Shown: positions 51,938 through 61,224, counted from the stretch's first letter. The stretch: 64,000 bases of DNA from Bacteroidota bacterium (GCA_020161435.1 JAIUNV010000006.1:204672-268671); one strand, 5' to 3'. Translations and numbers: made by a program. Notes: generated by a model not told the origin, from the sequence alone.

Positions 51938-53467
51938 ATGCGATATCCATTTCAACAATTGCTGTTGGGCATCTTTTTTATAGGCAGTTTAGTACCAGCC
52001 ATGGCACAGTCAGGTAAAAAAGACAAGCCAAATATCATTCTTATTTATACAGATGATTTGGGTTATGGTGATGTGGGTGCTTACGGCACTTCTGCTATAC
52101 CTACACCCAACATTGATCGTTTGGCGAAGAATGGTGTGCGGTTTACCAATGCACATGCTACATCCGCAACCTGTACGCCCTCCCGATTTTCATTGCTTAC
52201 AGGCAAGTATGCCTGGCGTAAAGAAGGAACAGGCATTGCACCCGGCGATGCCAGCTTGCTCATACCCGTAGAAACAACTACGCTGCCAGGCATGCTGCAA
52301 AAAGCAGGTTACAATACGGCAGTAATAGGTAAGTGGCATTTGGGTTTGGGCGATGCTAAGCGGGCAGACTGGAACGGGAAAATTACCCCCGGCCCTCTGG
52401 AGATTGGATTTAATTATTCATTTCTTATTCCGGCCACCGGCGATCGGGTGCCTTGTGTTTTTGTAGAAAATCATCAAGTAGTTAATCTTGATAAAAACGA
52501 TCCCATAACTGTAAGCTACGTTGCACCTGTAGATCCGGCTGCGCCAACGGGGAAAATGAATCCTGAATTGTTGAAAATGCTTCCTTCTCACGGTCACGAC
52601 ATGACTATTGTAAACGGAGTTAGCAGAATTGGCTATATGAAAGGGGGGAGTGCAGCGCTGTGGCGTGATGAAGATTTTGCAGACATGCTTGTGCAAAAAG
52701 CTGAAGCATATATCACCAAGCAGCAAAGCAATCCGTTTTTCTTGTATTTCTCTACACACGATATTCATGTGCCACGGTTGGCTCATGAAAGATTTGCTGG
52801 CAAAAGTGGTTTTGGACCAAGAGGTGATGTGTTGTTGCAGTTAGACTGGACTGTAGGACAGATAGAAGCCATGTTGAAGAAAAATGGCATTTTGGAAAAT
52901 ACACTGATCATTTTTACCAGTGATAACGGACAAGTGATTGATGATGGATATAAAGATGATGCTGTAGAAAAGTTGGGCAATCACAATCCTGCCGGTATTT
53001 TCCGTGGCGGTAAGTATAGCGCATTTGAGGCGGGCACTCGTGTTCCATTCATTGTAAGCTGGAAAGGAAAAATAAAAGGCGGTAAAGTAAATAACGCCTT
53101 ATTTAGTCAGATAGATTTGTATGCAATGCTTGCAAATTTGACCGGAGGAACTGTGCCATCGGGGCAAGCGCCAGACAGTAAAAACAGTTTGCCGGTTTTG
53201 CTCAACAAAAGCCAGCAACACAGAGCGTTTTTGGTGGAGCAATCTATCAACTCAACACTCTCATTACTGGTTGGCGAATGGAAATATATTGAACCATCTA
53301 AAGGTCCTAAAAGCAACAAGGATACCAATACCGAATTGGGCAATCTTGCTACCCCACAATTGTATAATTTAGCCACCGATCCCGGCGAAACAAAAAATCT
53401 TGCAGTTGAATATCCGGAGCGGGTAAAGCAAATGCAAAAACAACTGGCCAATATCCGGAAGCAATAG
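51938..53467 (+). CDS. Sulfatase (S1 family, arylsulfatase A type)
   Basis: 509 residues with a signal peptide (MRYPFQQLLLGIFFIGSLVPAMAQ). It has the metal-binding DD of LIYTDDLGYGDVG and the C79-T-P-S-R motif, whose cysteine is oxidised to formylglycine. GKWHLGLGD follows, then the second metal site DNGQVIDDG in the middle. S1 enzymes hydrolyse sulfate esters, including those on algal polysaccharides. The gene starts 5 bases after the beta-galactosidase relic and is followed 37 bases later by a formylglycine-generating enzyme, which would activate it. The substrate is unknown. Confidence 0.92.
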   Translation: MRYPFQQLLLGIFFIGSLVPAMAQSGKKDKPNIILIYTDDLGYGDVGAYGTSAIPTPNIDRLAKNGVRFTNAHATSATCTPSRFSLLTGKYAWRKEGTGIAPGDASLLIPVETTTLPGMLQKAGYNTAVIGKWHLGLGDAKRADWNGKITPGPLEIGFNYSFLIPATGDRVPCVFVENHQVVNLDKNDPITVSYVAPVDPAAPTGKMNPELLKMLPSHGHDMTIVNGVSRIGYMKGGSAALWRDEDFADMLVQKAEAYITKQQSNPFFLYFSTHDIHVPRLAHERFAGKSGFGPRGDVLLQLDWTVGQIEAMLKKNGILENTLIIFTSDNGQVIDDGYKDDAVEKLGNHNPAGIFRGGKYSAFEAGTRVPFIVSWKGKIKGGKVNNALFSQIDLYAMLANLTGGTVPSGQAPDSKNSLPVLLNKSQQHRAFLVEQSINSTLSLLVGEWKYIEPSKGPKSNKDTNTELGNLATPQLYNLATDPGETKNLAVEYPERVKQMQKQLANIRKQ

Positions 53468-53504
53468 TTGCGCCGGATTTGTTTTGCCACTTAAATCAAC
53501 GGTT

Positions 53505-54650
53505 ATGTACATGTGCTGCAAGAAAAGTAATAAGTGGATGGTGGCGCAAAGTTTGCTACTGTTGGGAATATGCATTGGTTGCGGTACCCGCAATACAGAG
53601 CAACAAACAACACCATCGCCAGATTCTGTGCATGCATGTATGCAAGTGCCTTCCCGGTTTGGTAATTTGTCCGCCGATTCTATCAACGACAGCAGTGCGG
53701 ATACTTCGTATGCAGGCATGGTGTTCATACCTGCGGGCACTTTTGAAATGGGCGGCGATAATGAACAAGCAGCTGCAGATGAGTATCCCAAACACAAAGT
53801 GTCAGTCAGCGCATTTTATATGGATGCTACTGAAGTAACGAATGCGCAATTTCAGCAGTTTGTAAACGCTACGGGGTATATCACTACCGCAGAAAGAAAA
53901 CCCGACTGGAACGAATTAAAAAAGACTTTGCCACCAGGCACTCCAAAACCGCCCGACAGTGTAATGGTGGCAGCATCGCTTGTGTTTAAGCCATCTGCAG
54001 GCCCGGTAGATTTGAATGACTACAGCCAATGGTGGAGTTGGGTGTCCGGTGCCGATTGGAAACATCCTGAAGGACCACAAAGCAATATCACAGGGAAGGA
54101 AAACTTCCCTGTGGTGCATATAAGCTGGTTTGATGCCATGGCTTATTGCAAATGGGCCGGTAAGCGACTGCCTACTGAAGCTGAGTGGGAATATGCAGCA
54201 CGTGGGGGCCTTAGCAACAATATTTACCCATGGGGTAATGAGCATGTAAATGCGGGTGCAACCAAGACCAATAGTTGGGAAGGAAAATTTCCTTACCTGA
54301 ACGAAAACAAAGACGGTTTTGCAAAGCTTGCGCCAGTAATGCGCTTTGATTGCAACCGGTATGGCCTTTTTGATATGGCGGGTAATGTGTGGGAGTGGTG
54401 CAGCGATTGGTATGATCATCAATATTACCAAACACAAGCATCTGCTATTGCAACTAACCCGCAAGGGCCGCAAAAAAGTTATGATCCGCAAGAGCCACAC
54501 ACACCTAAAAGAGTGCTGCGTGGTGGTAGCTTTTTGTGTAACGATGCTTACTGTAGCGGCTACAGAGTAGCACGTCGCATGAAGAGTAGTCCGGATACTG
54601 GATTAGAGCATACCGGTTTTAGGTGTGTAAAGGATGTGAAAGCCCCATAA
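53505..54650 (+). CDS. Formylglycine-generating enzyme (SUMF1/FGE family), predicted lipoprotein
   Basis: 381 residues from the ATG at 53505. The signal peptide ends in a lipobox GICIGC, so it is predicted to be anchored in the envelope. The FGE domain runs from FIPAGTFEMGGD to GFRCVKD and includes WFDAMAYCKWAGKRLPTEAE and GNVWEWCSDW. RGGSFLCNDAYC holds both cysteines (about C345 and C350) that bind copper in true FGE. This domain oxidises the CxPxR cysteine of sulfatases to formylglycine. Its position between sulfatase genes supports that role. A TTG at 53484 is an alternative start. Confidence 0.9.
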   Translation: MYMCCKKSNKWMVAQSLLLLGICIGCGTRNTEQQTTPSPDSVHACMQVPSRFGNLSADSINDSSADTSYAGMVFIPAGTFEMGGDNEQAAADEYPKHKVSVSAFYMDATEVTNAQFQQFVNATGYITTAERKPDWNELKKTLPPGTPKPPDSVMVAASLVFKPSAGPVDLNDYSQWWSWVSGADWKHPEGPQSNITGKENFPVVHISWFDAMAYCKWAGKRLPTEAEWEYAARGGLSNNIYPWGNEHVNAGATKTNSWEGKFPYLNENKDGFAKLAPVMRFDCNRYGLFDMAGNVWEWCSDWYDHQYYQTQASAIATNPQGPQKSYDPQEPHTPKRVLRGGSFLCNDAYCSGYRVARRMKSSPDTGLEHTGFRCVKDVKAP

Positions 54651-54673
54651 CGAGTGATCAAAAAAAGTTAGCA

Positions 54674-55219
54674 ATGCATAAATCAATAGTCACGTTTTTG
54701 TATTTGTGTGTACAAGCGTTTGTTGCTACTGCTCAGCAAAACACGAAACAGCCAAATGTGATATTGATTGTAGCAGACGACCTTGGCTGGGCCGACTTAG
54801 GCTGCTATGGCAGCACATTTTACGAAACCCCCAATTTGGATAAACTCGCAGCAAACGGTGTCCGGTTTTTGCAAGGGTATGCCACCAGCCCGGTTTGTAG
54901 CCCTACCCGTGCCAGTATCATGACAGGTAAGTATCCTGTAAAAACGGGTGTAACTGATTGGATAAAAGGGCGGCAGGAAAAAGGTAAACCCGGAGCAGCT
55001 ATTCGTGTGGGGTCCTACAAATTGGTCTATTTTTTCGAAGATAAAAGGATAGCATTGTATGACTTGGTGAATGATGTGGCCGAGAAAAACAATTTAGTAG
55101 TAAGCCATCGTAAAATGGCTATGCATCTTTCCAAAAAACTATTTCGTTGGCTGGAAAATAATGCTGCAAAAACACCTGTTATCAATCCCGGATACAGTGC
55201 ATTGACAAAGACGTTTTGA
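54674..55219 (+). pseudogene. Sulfatase with internal deletion
   Basis: The open frame (181 residues from the ATG at 54674) keeps the signal peptide, the DD metal site (IVADDLGWADLG) and C75-S-P-T-R, but jumps at about residue 97-107 from GVTDWIKGRQ straight to GAAIRVGSYKLVYFFEDKR. That is the C-terminal domain of an S1 sulfatase, where it normally begins some 250-300 residues later. The second metal site and the middle of the active site are gone. The deletion is in frame, so a stable remnant protein could still be made. Confidence 0.85.
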
Positions 55220-55231
55220 TATTTGGGCGTG

Positions 55232-55641
55232 TAAGTTTCGAAACATTTTACTGAGATGGTACGGAACGACCGAGATAAACCTCCAACTGAAACCTTGATT
55301 GAAAGTAATCAATTGACTGCCGAAGTATATTCGTTGATCAATCAGGTTCGTACAAGGTAGGTAAGCCTGCAGTTGAGGCAGTTGATGGAACCAATTTGAG
55401 GCAGGCTGCTCTCAGATTTATTGTGCGGCATTAAGGAATAGTGGAAATTGCATTTGAAGGCTAGCGTTACTTTTACCTGAAACGTTAGCATGCTGTGCAA
55501 GCTTCTTACACCAGGGCCTTGAGTGATAACGTCCCCAATTATTCAGTTATTTATCTTCCCGAAAAATCTGAAGCATTTCCGATACCGCCGGGAGAGTTAA
55601 ACGTAAGCGCCAATCTGGTTGAGAATCCCGTTTGTCAGTAG
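55232..55641 (+). pseudogene. SusD/RagB-like outer-membrane glycan-binding protein, decayed C-terminal part
   Basis: The region has no long frame but encodes recognisable SusD pieces in order: HFTEMVRNDRDKPPTETLIES, QLTAEVYSLINQVRTR, (shift) GKPAVEAVDGTNLRQAALRF, IVEIAFEG-RYFYLKR with two in-frame stops, then PNYSVIYLPEKSEAFPIPPG and ELNVSANLVENP. The last block matches the FPIPQSELNVNPNLVQNP ending of RagB/SusD proteins. SusD pairs with SusC to import oligosaccharides; no SusC was found. This accounts for the 460 bases between the two sulfatase genes. Confidence 0.78.
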
Positions 55642-55680
55642 TGTTGGATTAATGGTAAACAGTAAAAAAGTAATGAATGT

Positions 55681-57081
55681 ATGACTCACAAAACCGCTAT
55701 TTTATTTGTTACAGTTTTTTTATTGGCTACCACTTCACATGTGTACGCACAGGCATCATCGAAAAAGCCAAACATCATTTTCATTTTGGCCGATGATCTT
55801 GGATATGGCGATTTGGGTTGCTACGGCTCAACCGCTATACAAACACCGAACATAGATGCGCTGGCAAAAAAAGGCATCCGGTTTACCGATTTTTATTCAG
55901 GTAGTACTGTGTGTGCTCCGTCAAGAGCTTCATTAATGACAGGCCAGCATACCGGCCACCTCACCATTCGTGGCAATGGCGAAGTACCGCTGCCTGCTGC
56001 TGATAGTGTGCTGCCGCAATATTTGCATAAATCCGGATACGTGAATGGCATGGTGGGTAAATGGGGACTTGGCCAGGCGAATACAACCGGGCAACCAGCT
56101 TACAAAGGATGGGATTTCTTTTCCGGATTGCTACATCATGTAGAAGGCCATTATCAATTGCCCGATTCTGCATGGCAATTGCAAAGCGGTACGCCGGCCA
56201 AGGTGAAAATACCCGGCAATAAATATTCCAACGAATGGTTTAAAGACGAAGCCATCCGCTTTATTGAACAGCAACAACAGCAGCCTTTTTTTCTATACCT
56301 GTCCTTCACTTTGCCTCATGCAGAGTTGAACGTGCCGCAGGCTTTTTTACAGCCATATCTCCATCCCGACGGCAGCAGCAAGTTTGAGGAAGAAGTGCCA
56401 CAAAGAAGTAACCAGCATTATGGCTATCAGCAATACCCCAAGGCAGCCTACGCAGCCATGGTATCGCAAATGGATTATTACATTGGCGAAGTGGTAGCAA
56501 CACTTAAAAAGCTGCACATAGAAGATGAAACCATCATCATTTTTACCAGTGATAATGGCACTCATGCCGAAGGAGGCCGAACCCGCAAAGATGTAGCAGC
56601 AATGCAGAGCAGCGGACCATTGCGGGGCATTAAAAGAGATTTGTACGAAGGTGGTATTCGTGTTCCTTTTGTAGTGAGTTGGAAAAACAAGATTGCAGCC
56701 GGTACCAACTCTGCAAGCATGGGCGCATTTTGGGATGTGGTACCCACTCTTTGTGCTATAGCAGGTGCTACTCCTACGGCTGCTGTAGATGGCGTTTCAT
56801 TGCTGCCCTCATTGTTGGGCAAAACACAACCGCCAAGAGATTGCTTGTACTGGGAGTTTTACGAAGGTGGATTTAAGCAGGCTATTCGGAAAGACAACTG
56901 GAAAGCCATCCGTTTTTTTAAAGGCACCGGACCCATTAAAACGGAACTCTATGATCTTACAACTGACATTGGGGAGCAACACAATATTGCTGCGCAGCAC
57001 ACTGCATTGGTAAAGCAACTCGAACTACTGATGGATCGGGAACACACAACGGCTGCACACCCGCTTTTTCAAATAAAATAG
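55681..57081 (+). CDS. Sulfatase (S1 family, arylsulfatase)
   Basis: 466 residues with a signal peptide (TAILFVTVFLLATTSHVYAQ). Motifs are ILADDLGYGDLG, C78-A-P-S-R (formylglycine site) and GKWGLG, plus the second metal site SDNGTHAEGG at about 289. The C-terminal domain ends ELYDLTTDIGEQHNIA. It differs clearly from the sulfatase at 51938. It is intact and should be matured by the FGE at 53505. Its end lies 75 bases before galK. Confidence 0.93.
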   Translation: MTHKTAILFVTVFLLATTSHVYAQASSKKPNIIFILADDLGYGDLGCYGSTAIQTPNIDALAKKGIRFTDFYSGSTVCAPSRASLMTGQHTGHLTIRGNGEVPLPAADSVLPQYLHKSGYVNGMVGKWGLGQANTTGQPAYKGWDFFSGLLHHVEGHYQLPDSAWQLQSGTPAKVKIPGNKYSNEWFKDEAIRFIEQQQQQPFFLYLSFTLPHAELNVPQAFLQPYLHPDGSSKFEEEVPQRSNQHYGYQQYPKAAYAAMVSQMDYYIGEVVATLKKLHIEDETIIIFTSDNGTHAEGGRTRKDVAAMQSSGPLRGIKRDLYEGGIRVPFVVSWKNKIAAGTNSASMGAFWDVVPTLCAIAGATPTAAVDGVSLLPSLLGKTQPPRDCLYWEFYEGGFKQAIRKDNWKAIRFFKGTGPIKTELYDLTTDIGEQHNIAAQHTALVKQLELLMDREHTTAAHPLFQIK

Positions 57082-57155
57082 CATGTCATTTCTTGATGTC
57101 TGCAGTAGATAGTAAATGACAGTCGCCATTATAGAATCTATATTTTTACAGCATT

Positions 57156-58307
57156 ATGAAAGAAAAAATATCCGCTGCATTTTTAGCTGCATACAACACT
57201 ACACCAACCATCATCGTTCGATCTCCCGGCAGGGTAAATATTATTGGCGAACATACCGATTATAACAACGGATTTGTATTGCCTGCAGCAATCGACAAAG
57301 CTGCATACATCGCCATTTCATTAAGAGATGATGACCAGATTCATTTAACTGCTCTTGATTTAAATGAATCTTTTTCTATTTCCGTTACCGATTTAAAACC
57401 TGTTGGAGATGTGAGTTGGCCCAACTATATACTTGGTTCGGCAGCACAGTTTACAAAGCGGGGTATACAATTGACCGGCTTCAATGCGTTGCTCACCAGC
57501 GATGTACCCATGGGTGCAGGTTTGTCATCATCAGCAGCGGTAGAGTGTGCTACCGTATTTACTCTAAACCATTTGTTGCAAACAAATATCGACAGAGTGG
57601 CCATGGTAGAAATGGCACAAAAGGCCGAGCATGAATATGCAGGCGTTATGTGCGGCATCATGGATCAGTTTGCATCTATGATGGGCAAAGAAAATCAGGT
57701 GATAAAATTGGATTGTCGTTCGTTGGCATACGAATATGTGCCTTTCAATTTGGATGGTTACAAAATTGTATTGCTCAACACTAACGTAAAACATTCACTC
57801 GCATCGTCGGAATACAATACCCGCCGCAAAGAATGTACACAAGCAGTGGAGTGGGTGAGTGCTCATCATCCAGAAGTGCAATCACTGAGAGATGCTACCA
57901 TTGCTATGCTGGATGAACATGTGCAGCCTAAAGACGCTGTGGTGTACAACCGTAGCCGCTATGTTGTTGATGAGATAGCCAGGTTGCAAGATGCTTGTAG
58001 TGATTTGCAGCAAGGCAACATTGCTGCCATGGGGCAAAAAATGTTTGCTACGCATGATGGACTAAGTAAGCTCTATGCTGTTAGCTGCAAAGAGTTGGAT
58101 TTTCTGGTTGATTTTGTACGGAACAGACCAGAAGTTTTAGGTGCCAGAATGATGGGTGGCGGCTTTGGTGGTTGTACCATCAACATTGTACAAGAGTCGG
58201 CCATAGATGCGTTGGTTGCTGCTGTACGCCCTGCGTATGAGGCTGCCATGCAGCTGCCCCTGGACGTGTTCGTGGCATCCATTAAAAACGGCACAGAAAT
58301 TATATAA
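57156..58307 (+). CDS. galK: Galactokinase
   Basis: 383 residues. It phosphorylates galactose at C1 with ATP, the first committed step of the Leloir pathway. The GHMP signature block at the start reads SPGRVNIIGEHTDYNNG, the ATP loop is GAGLSSSAAVE, and motif 3 near the end is ARMMGGGFGGC. The galT start follows the stop after two bases, so the two are probably translated together. The upstream sulfatase and galactosidase relics fit a galactose-rich substrate. Confidence 0.96.
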   Translation: MKEKISAAFLAAYNTTPTIIVRSPGRVNIIGEHTDYNNGFVLPAAIDKAAYIAISLRDDDQIHLTALDLNESFSISVTDLKPVGDVSWPNYILGSAAQFTKRGIQLTGFNALLTSDVPMGAGLSSSAAVECATVFTLNHLLQTNIDRVAMVEMAQKAEHEYAGVMCGIMDQFASMMGKENQVIKLDCRSLAYEYVPFNLDGYKIVLLNTNVKHSLASSEYNTRRKECTQAVEWVSAHHPEVQSLRDATIAMLDEHVQPKDAVVYNRSRYVVDEIARLQDACSDLQQGNIAAMGQKMFATHDGLSKLYAVSCKELDFLVDFVRNRPEVLGARMMGGGFGGCTINIVQESAIDALVAAVRPAYEAAMQLPLDVFVASIKNGTEII

Positions 58308-58309
58308 GC

Positions 58310-59362
58310 ATGTTTAATACAACGGAGCATCCGCATACGAGGCTCAATATTTTAACGGGTGAGTTTATATTGGTTTCACCCCACCGCATGAAAAGGCCCT
58401 GGCAGGGAAAGGTAGAAGCGGCTTCCAATACATCGCTGCCAGCATACGACCCCACTTGTTATTTATGCCCCGGCAATAAACGGTCGGAAGGTGCAATCAA
58501 TCCGGTTTACACAAATCCGTTCGTGTTTACAAATGATTTTTCTGCCCTGCTGTCAGATACACCCACAGGTGGCACCAATGAGCAAGATTTATTGGTTAGT
58601 AAAAGTGAGGCCGGCATGTGCCGGGTAATTTGTTTTTCGCCCAATCACAGCCTCACACTTCCGTTGATGGATGTGGCTGATATTGAAAAAGTAATTCAGC
58701 TTTGGAAAGAAGAATTTACGGCGCTGGCGGCCCATACAAACATCCGGTATATCCAAATTTTTGAAAACAAAGGCGACATCATGGGGTGTAGCAATCCACA
58801 TCCGCATGGTCAAATATGGGCTTCTACATCTGTGCCCGTAGAGTTGCAAAAAGAAACCACACAGCAACAGCAATACTTCGAGAAACATGGTCGCAGCCTG
58901 CTGAGTGATTACCTCACTTTGGAGTTGCAAAAGCAAGAACGCATTGTGGTAGAAAATGAGCACTTTGTGGCATTGGTACCGTACTGGGCAGTTTGGCCTT
59001 ACGAAACCATGATTATTTCCAAAAGACATGTACAGCAGGTTACTCAATTTACTGCGGAAGAAGACACAGCTTTGGCCGATGTGCTAAAGCGACTGACTAC
59101 CCGATACGATAATTTATTCAGCACTTCCTTTCCTTACTCTGCAGGTATGCACCAAATGCCGGTAAATGAATCGCCTAAACCAGGCTGGCATTGGCACATG
59201 CATTTTTATCCGCCATTGCTGCGAAGTGCCACAGTTAAAAAGTTTATGGTGGGCTACGAAATGCTGGCCACCCCCCAGCGTGACATTACAGCAGAAATGG
59301 CAGCTGACAAACTCCGCAGCCTTAGCGAAGTGCACTACAAACACAGTGCCGCTCAGCAATAG
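58310..59362 (+). CDS. galT: Galactose-1-phosphate uridylyltransferase
   Basis: 350 residues of the HIT superfamily. It exchanges galactose-1-phosphate with UDP-glucose to give UDP-galactose and glucose-1-phosphate. The active site MGCSNPHPHGQIWA contains the HPH triad with the uridylylated histidine. A zinc-site CYLCPGNKR is present near residue 45, and WHWHMHFYPP near the end. galE is not adjacent and must be elsewhere. Confidence 0.96.
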   Translation: MFNTTEHPHTRLNILTGEFILVSPHRMKRPWQGKVEAASNTSLPAYDPTCYLCPGNKRSEGAINPVYTNPFVFTNDFSALLSDTPTGGTNEQDLLVSKSEAGMCRVICFSPNHSLTLPLMDVADIEKVIQLWKEEFTALAAHTNIRYIQIFENKGDIMGCSNPHPHGQIWASTSVPVELQKETTQQQQYFEKHGRSLLSDYLTLELQKQERIVVENEHFVALVPYWAVWPYETMIISKRHVQQVTQFTAEEDTALADVLKRLTTRYDNLFSTSFPYSAGMHQMPVNESPKPGWHWHMHFYPPLLRSATVKKFMVGYEMLATPQRDITAEMAADKLRSLSEVHYKHSAAQQ

Positions 59363-59396
59363 TGCCCATTTGTTCGTCATCACGAACAATATATAG

Positions 59397-59424
59397 GCCC
59401 GCTCCTTTTTGGGGTGGGCTTTTT
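59397..59424 (+). terminator. Terminator after galT
   Basis: GCCCGCTCC (59397-59405) pairs with GGGGTGGGC (59411-59419, with G-T pairs) around TTTTT, then five T. Confidence 0.75.
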
Positions 59425-59571
59425 AGTGCAGGTACTTCGGGCTTGTCATTCTTCAATCGCCTTTAGCAACCATCAGGCTGGCTTTAATAACTGCATTTCA
59501 CCGTTAAACCAATCGTTTACACAGGTAAGCATCCCTTTGCTTTACTTTTACCACGCAATTTATTTTGAGGT

Positions 59572-59865
59572 ATGACTGTAGACGAAAAACTCATCGGCCA
59601 TTTGGCCAACCTTGCCCGGCTCGAATTTGACCCGGCTGCAAAGCAGGCCATGCAAGCCGACATGGAAAAAATAATTGGCTTTGTAGAAAAGCTGAATGAA
59701 CTGGATACCACAGGCGTGGCCCCACTCAGGTTCATGGGCGAAGCTGCCAATGTGTATCGGGAAGACATGCCCGGCGAAAACTTGCCGGTGGCAAAGGCAT
59801 TGCAAAATGCGCCGCACAAAAACGAGTCATTCTTCAAGGTTCCAAAAGTGATCAAACGCGACTAA
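59572..59865 (+). CDS. gatC: Aspartyl/glutamyl-tRNA amidotransferase subunit C
   Basis: 97 residues. The small subunit of GatCAB, which converts Asp-tRNA(Asn) or Glu-tRNA(Gln) to the amidated forms; GatC wraps GatA. The pattern HLANLARLEFD, then MEKIIGFVEKLNELDTTGVAPL and FKVPKVIKRD is the family signature over its full length. gatA and gatB are not in the window. Confidence 0.95.
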   Translation: MTVDEKLIGHLANLARLEFDPAAKQAMQADMEKIIGFVEKLNELDTTGVAPLRFMGEAANVYREDMPGENLPVAKALQNAPHKNESFFKVPKVIKRD

Positions 59866-59876
59866 TCAATAACATC

Positions 59877-60590
59877 ATGCAGGGTATCATTCACATCAGT
59901 AATATTCGTAAGTCCTATTTCATGGGCAGCCAGTCGTTGGAAGTGCTCAAGGGTTTAAATCTTGACATTTACAAAAATGAATACGTAGCCCTCATGGGTC
60001 CTTCGGGGTCGGGCAAAAGCACCCTTATGAATATCCTCGGCTGTTTGGATAGCCCAACTTCCGGCACTTACATTTTAAATGATAAAGATGTAAGCAAAAT
60101 GGAGGATGCCGACCTGGCGCAAATTCGTAACAAAGAAATTGGCTTCGTGTTTCAACAGTTTAACCTGTTGCCAAGGCTGAGTGCTGCTGATAATGTGGCC
60201 CTGCCGCTTATTTACGCAGGCATTGCCAAAAAGCAGCGCCGCGAAATGGCGATGGAAGTGCTCCAGAAAGTAGGGTTGGCCGATAGAAGCCATCACAAGC
60301 CCAATGAGCTTAGCGGTGGTCAAATTCAGCGGGTAGCCATTGCCCGGGCCTTGGTCAATAGTCCGGCTATTATTTTGGCCGACGAACCTACCGGTAACCT
60401 TGATTCTAAAACTTCCGTAGAAATTATGGACCTCTTTTCTGCCATTCAGGAAGCGGGCAATACGGTGGTGTTGGTTACCCACGAAGAAGATATTGCCGGC
60501 TACGCCAAAAGGGTAATACGCTTACGTGACGGCGTGGTGGAAAGTGATCATACGCAAGTAAGCCGCAAGCATGAACATGTGCATGAATAA
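59877..60590 (+). CDS. ABC transporter ATP-binding protein, MacB/LolD type
   Basis: 237 residues. Walker A is GPSGSGKSTL, the signature motif LSGGQIQRVAIARAL, and Walker B ILADEPTGNLD. The PTSGTYILNDKDV and FNLLPRLSAADNVALPL segments are typical of the MacB/LolD subfamily that drives mechanotransmission permeases. It starts 11 bases after gatC. No permease is adjacent; the MacB-type permease at 39657 is a possible partner. Confidence 0.92.
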   Translation: MQGIIHISNIRKSYFMGSQSLEVLKGLNLDIYKNEYVALMGPSGSGKSTLMNILGCLDSPTSGTYILNDKDVSKMEDADLAQIRNKEIGFVFQQFNLLPRLSAADNVALPLIYAGIAKKQRREMAMEVLQKVGLADRSHHKPNELSGGQIQRVAIARALVNSPAIILADEPTGNLDSKTSVEIMDLFSAIQEAGNTVVLVTHEEDIAGYAKRVIRLRDGVVESDHTQVSRKHEHVHE

Positions 60591-60656
60591 TCGTGGGCAA
60601 TCTTCTGAACATTCCTACATTGCCTTTGTTACACCCACTATTACAGGTAAATAAAC

Positions 60657-61220
60657 ATGGCATTTAAGATTTATACTAAAACAGGAGATAAGGGTACCAC
60701 TTCGCTTATTGGTGGTACAAAAGTATTGAAGAACCACAGCCGTATTGAGTCTTACGGTACTATCGACGAACTCAATTCTTACATCGGATTAATCAGAGAT
60801 TTGCTTCAGCATGAAGCATCGGGCAAAGTGTTGCTAGAGATTCAGGATCGCTTATTTACCATCGGGTCTTCGCTGGCCTGCGATCCCAATAAAGAAACAC
60901 CCCTCAAAATTCCTGACCTCAAACCGTCGGACATCAGCCTCCTCGAAACCGAAATGGACAGTATGGACGAAGTGCTGGAGCCGATGAAATCATTCATTTT
61001 GCCCGGCGGGCACCCCACCATTTCTACTATTCATATTACCCGCTGCGTGTGCCGACGTGCAGAGCGGTTGTGTGTACAACTCATGGAGATGGAAGAACCC
61101 GTGGAGCCGTTGGTACTCAAATACCTCAACCGGCTCAGCGATTATCTTTTTATGCTCGCCAGGTATGCCGGCCATTTGTACAAGGTGGCCGATATTCCAT
61201 GGAAGCCAAGGGTTTCGTAG
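60657..61220 (+). CDS. Cob(I)yrinic acid a,c-diamide adenosyltransferase (PduO type)
   Basis: 187 residues. It transfers the 5'-deoxyadenosyl group of ATP to the cobalt of a corrinoid to make adenosylcobalamin. The family start IYTKTGDKGTTSLIGG is the ATP-binding loop. TRCVCRRAERLCVQ and YLNRLSDYLFMLARYAG hold the conserved Arg and Asp. No other cobalamin gene or riboswitch is recognisable nearby, so salvage is more likely than synthesis. Confidence 0.94.
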   Translation: MAFKIYTKTGDKGTTSLIGGTKVLKNHSRIESYGTIDELNSYIGLIRDLLQHEASGKVLLEIQDRLFTIGSSLACDPNKETPLKIPDLKPSDISLLETEMDSMDEVLEPMKSFILPGGHPTISTIHITRCVCRRAERLCVQLMEMEEPVEPLVLKYLNRLSDYLFMLARYAGHLYKVADIPWKPRVS

Positions 61221-61224
61221 GAAA

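Noticed and set aside
59425..59571. Hidden gene fragment between galT and gatC
   Set aside because: No frame or protein motif could be recognised, only the galT terminator before it.
60591..60656. Cobalamin riboswitch before the adenosyltransferase
   Set aside because: The gap is only 66 bases and no B12-box-like sequence is seen.
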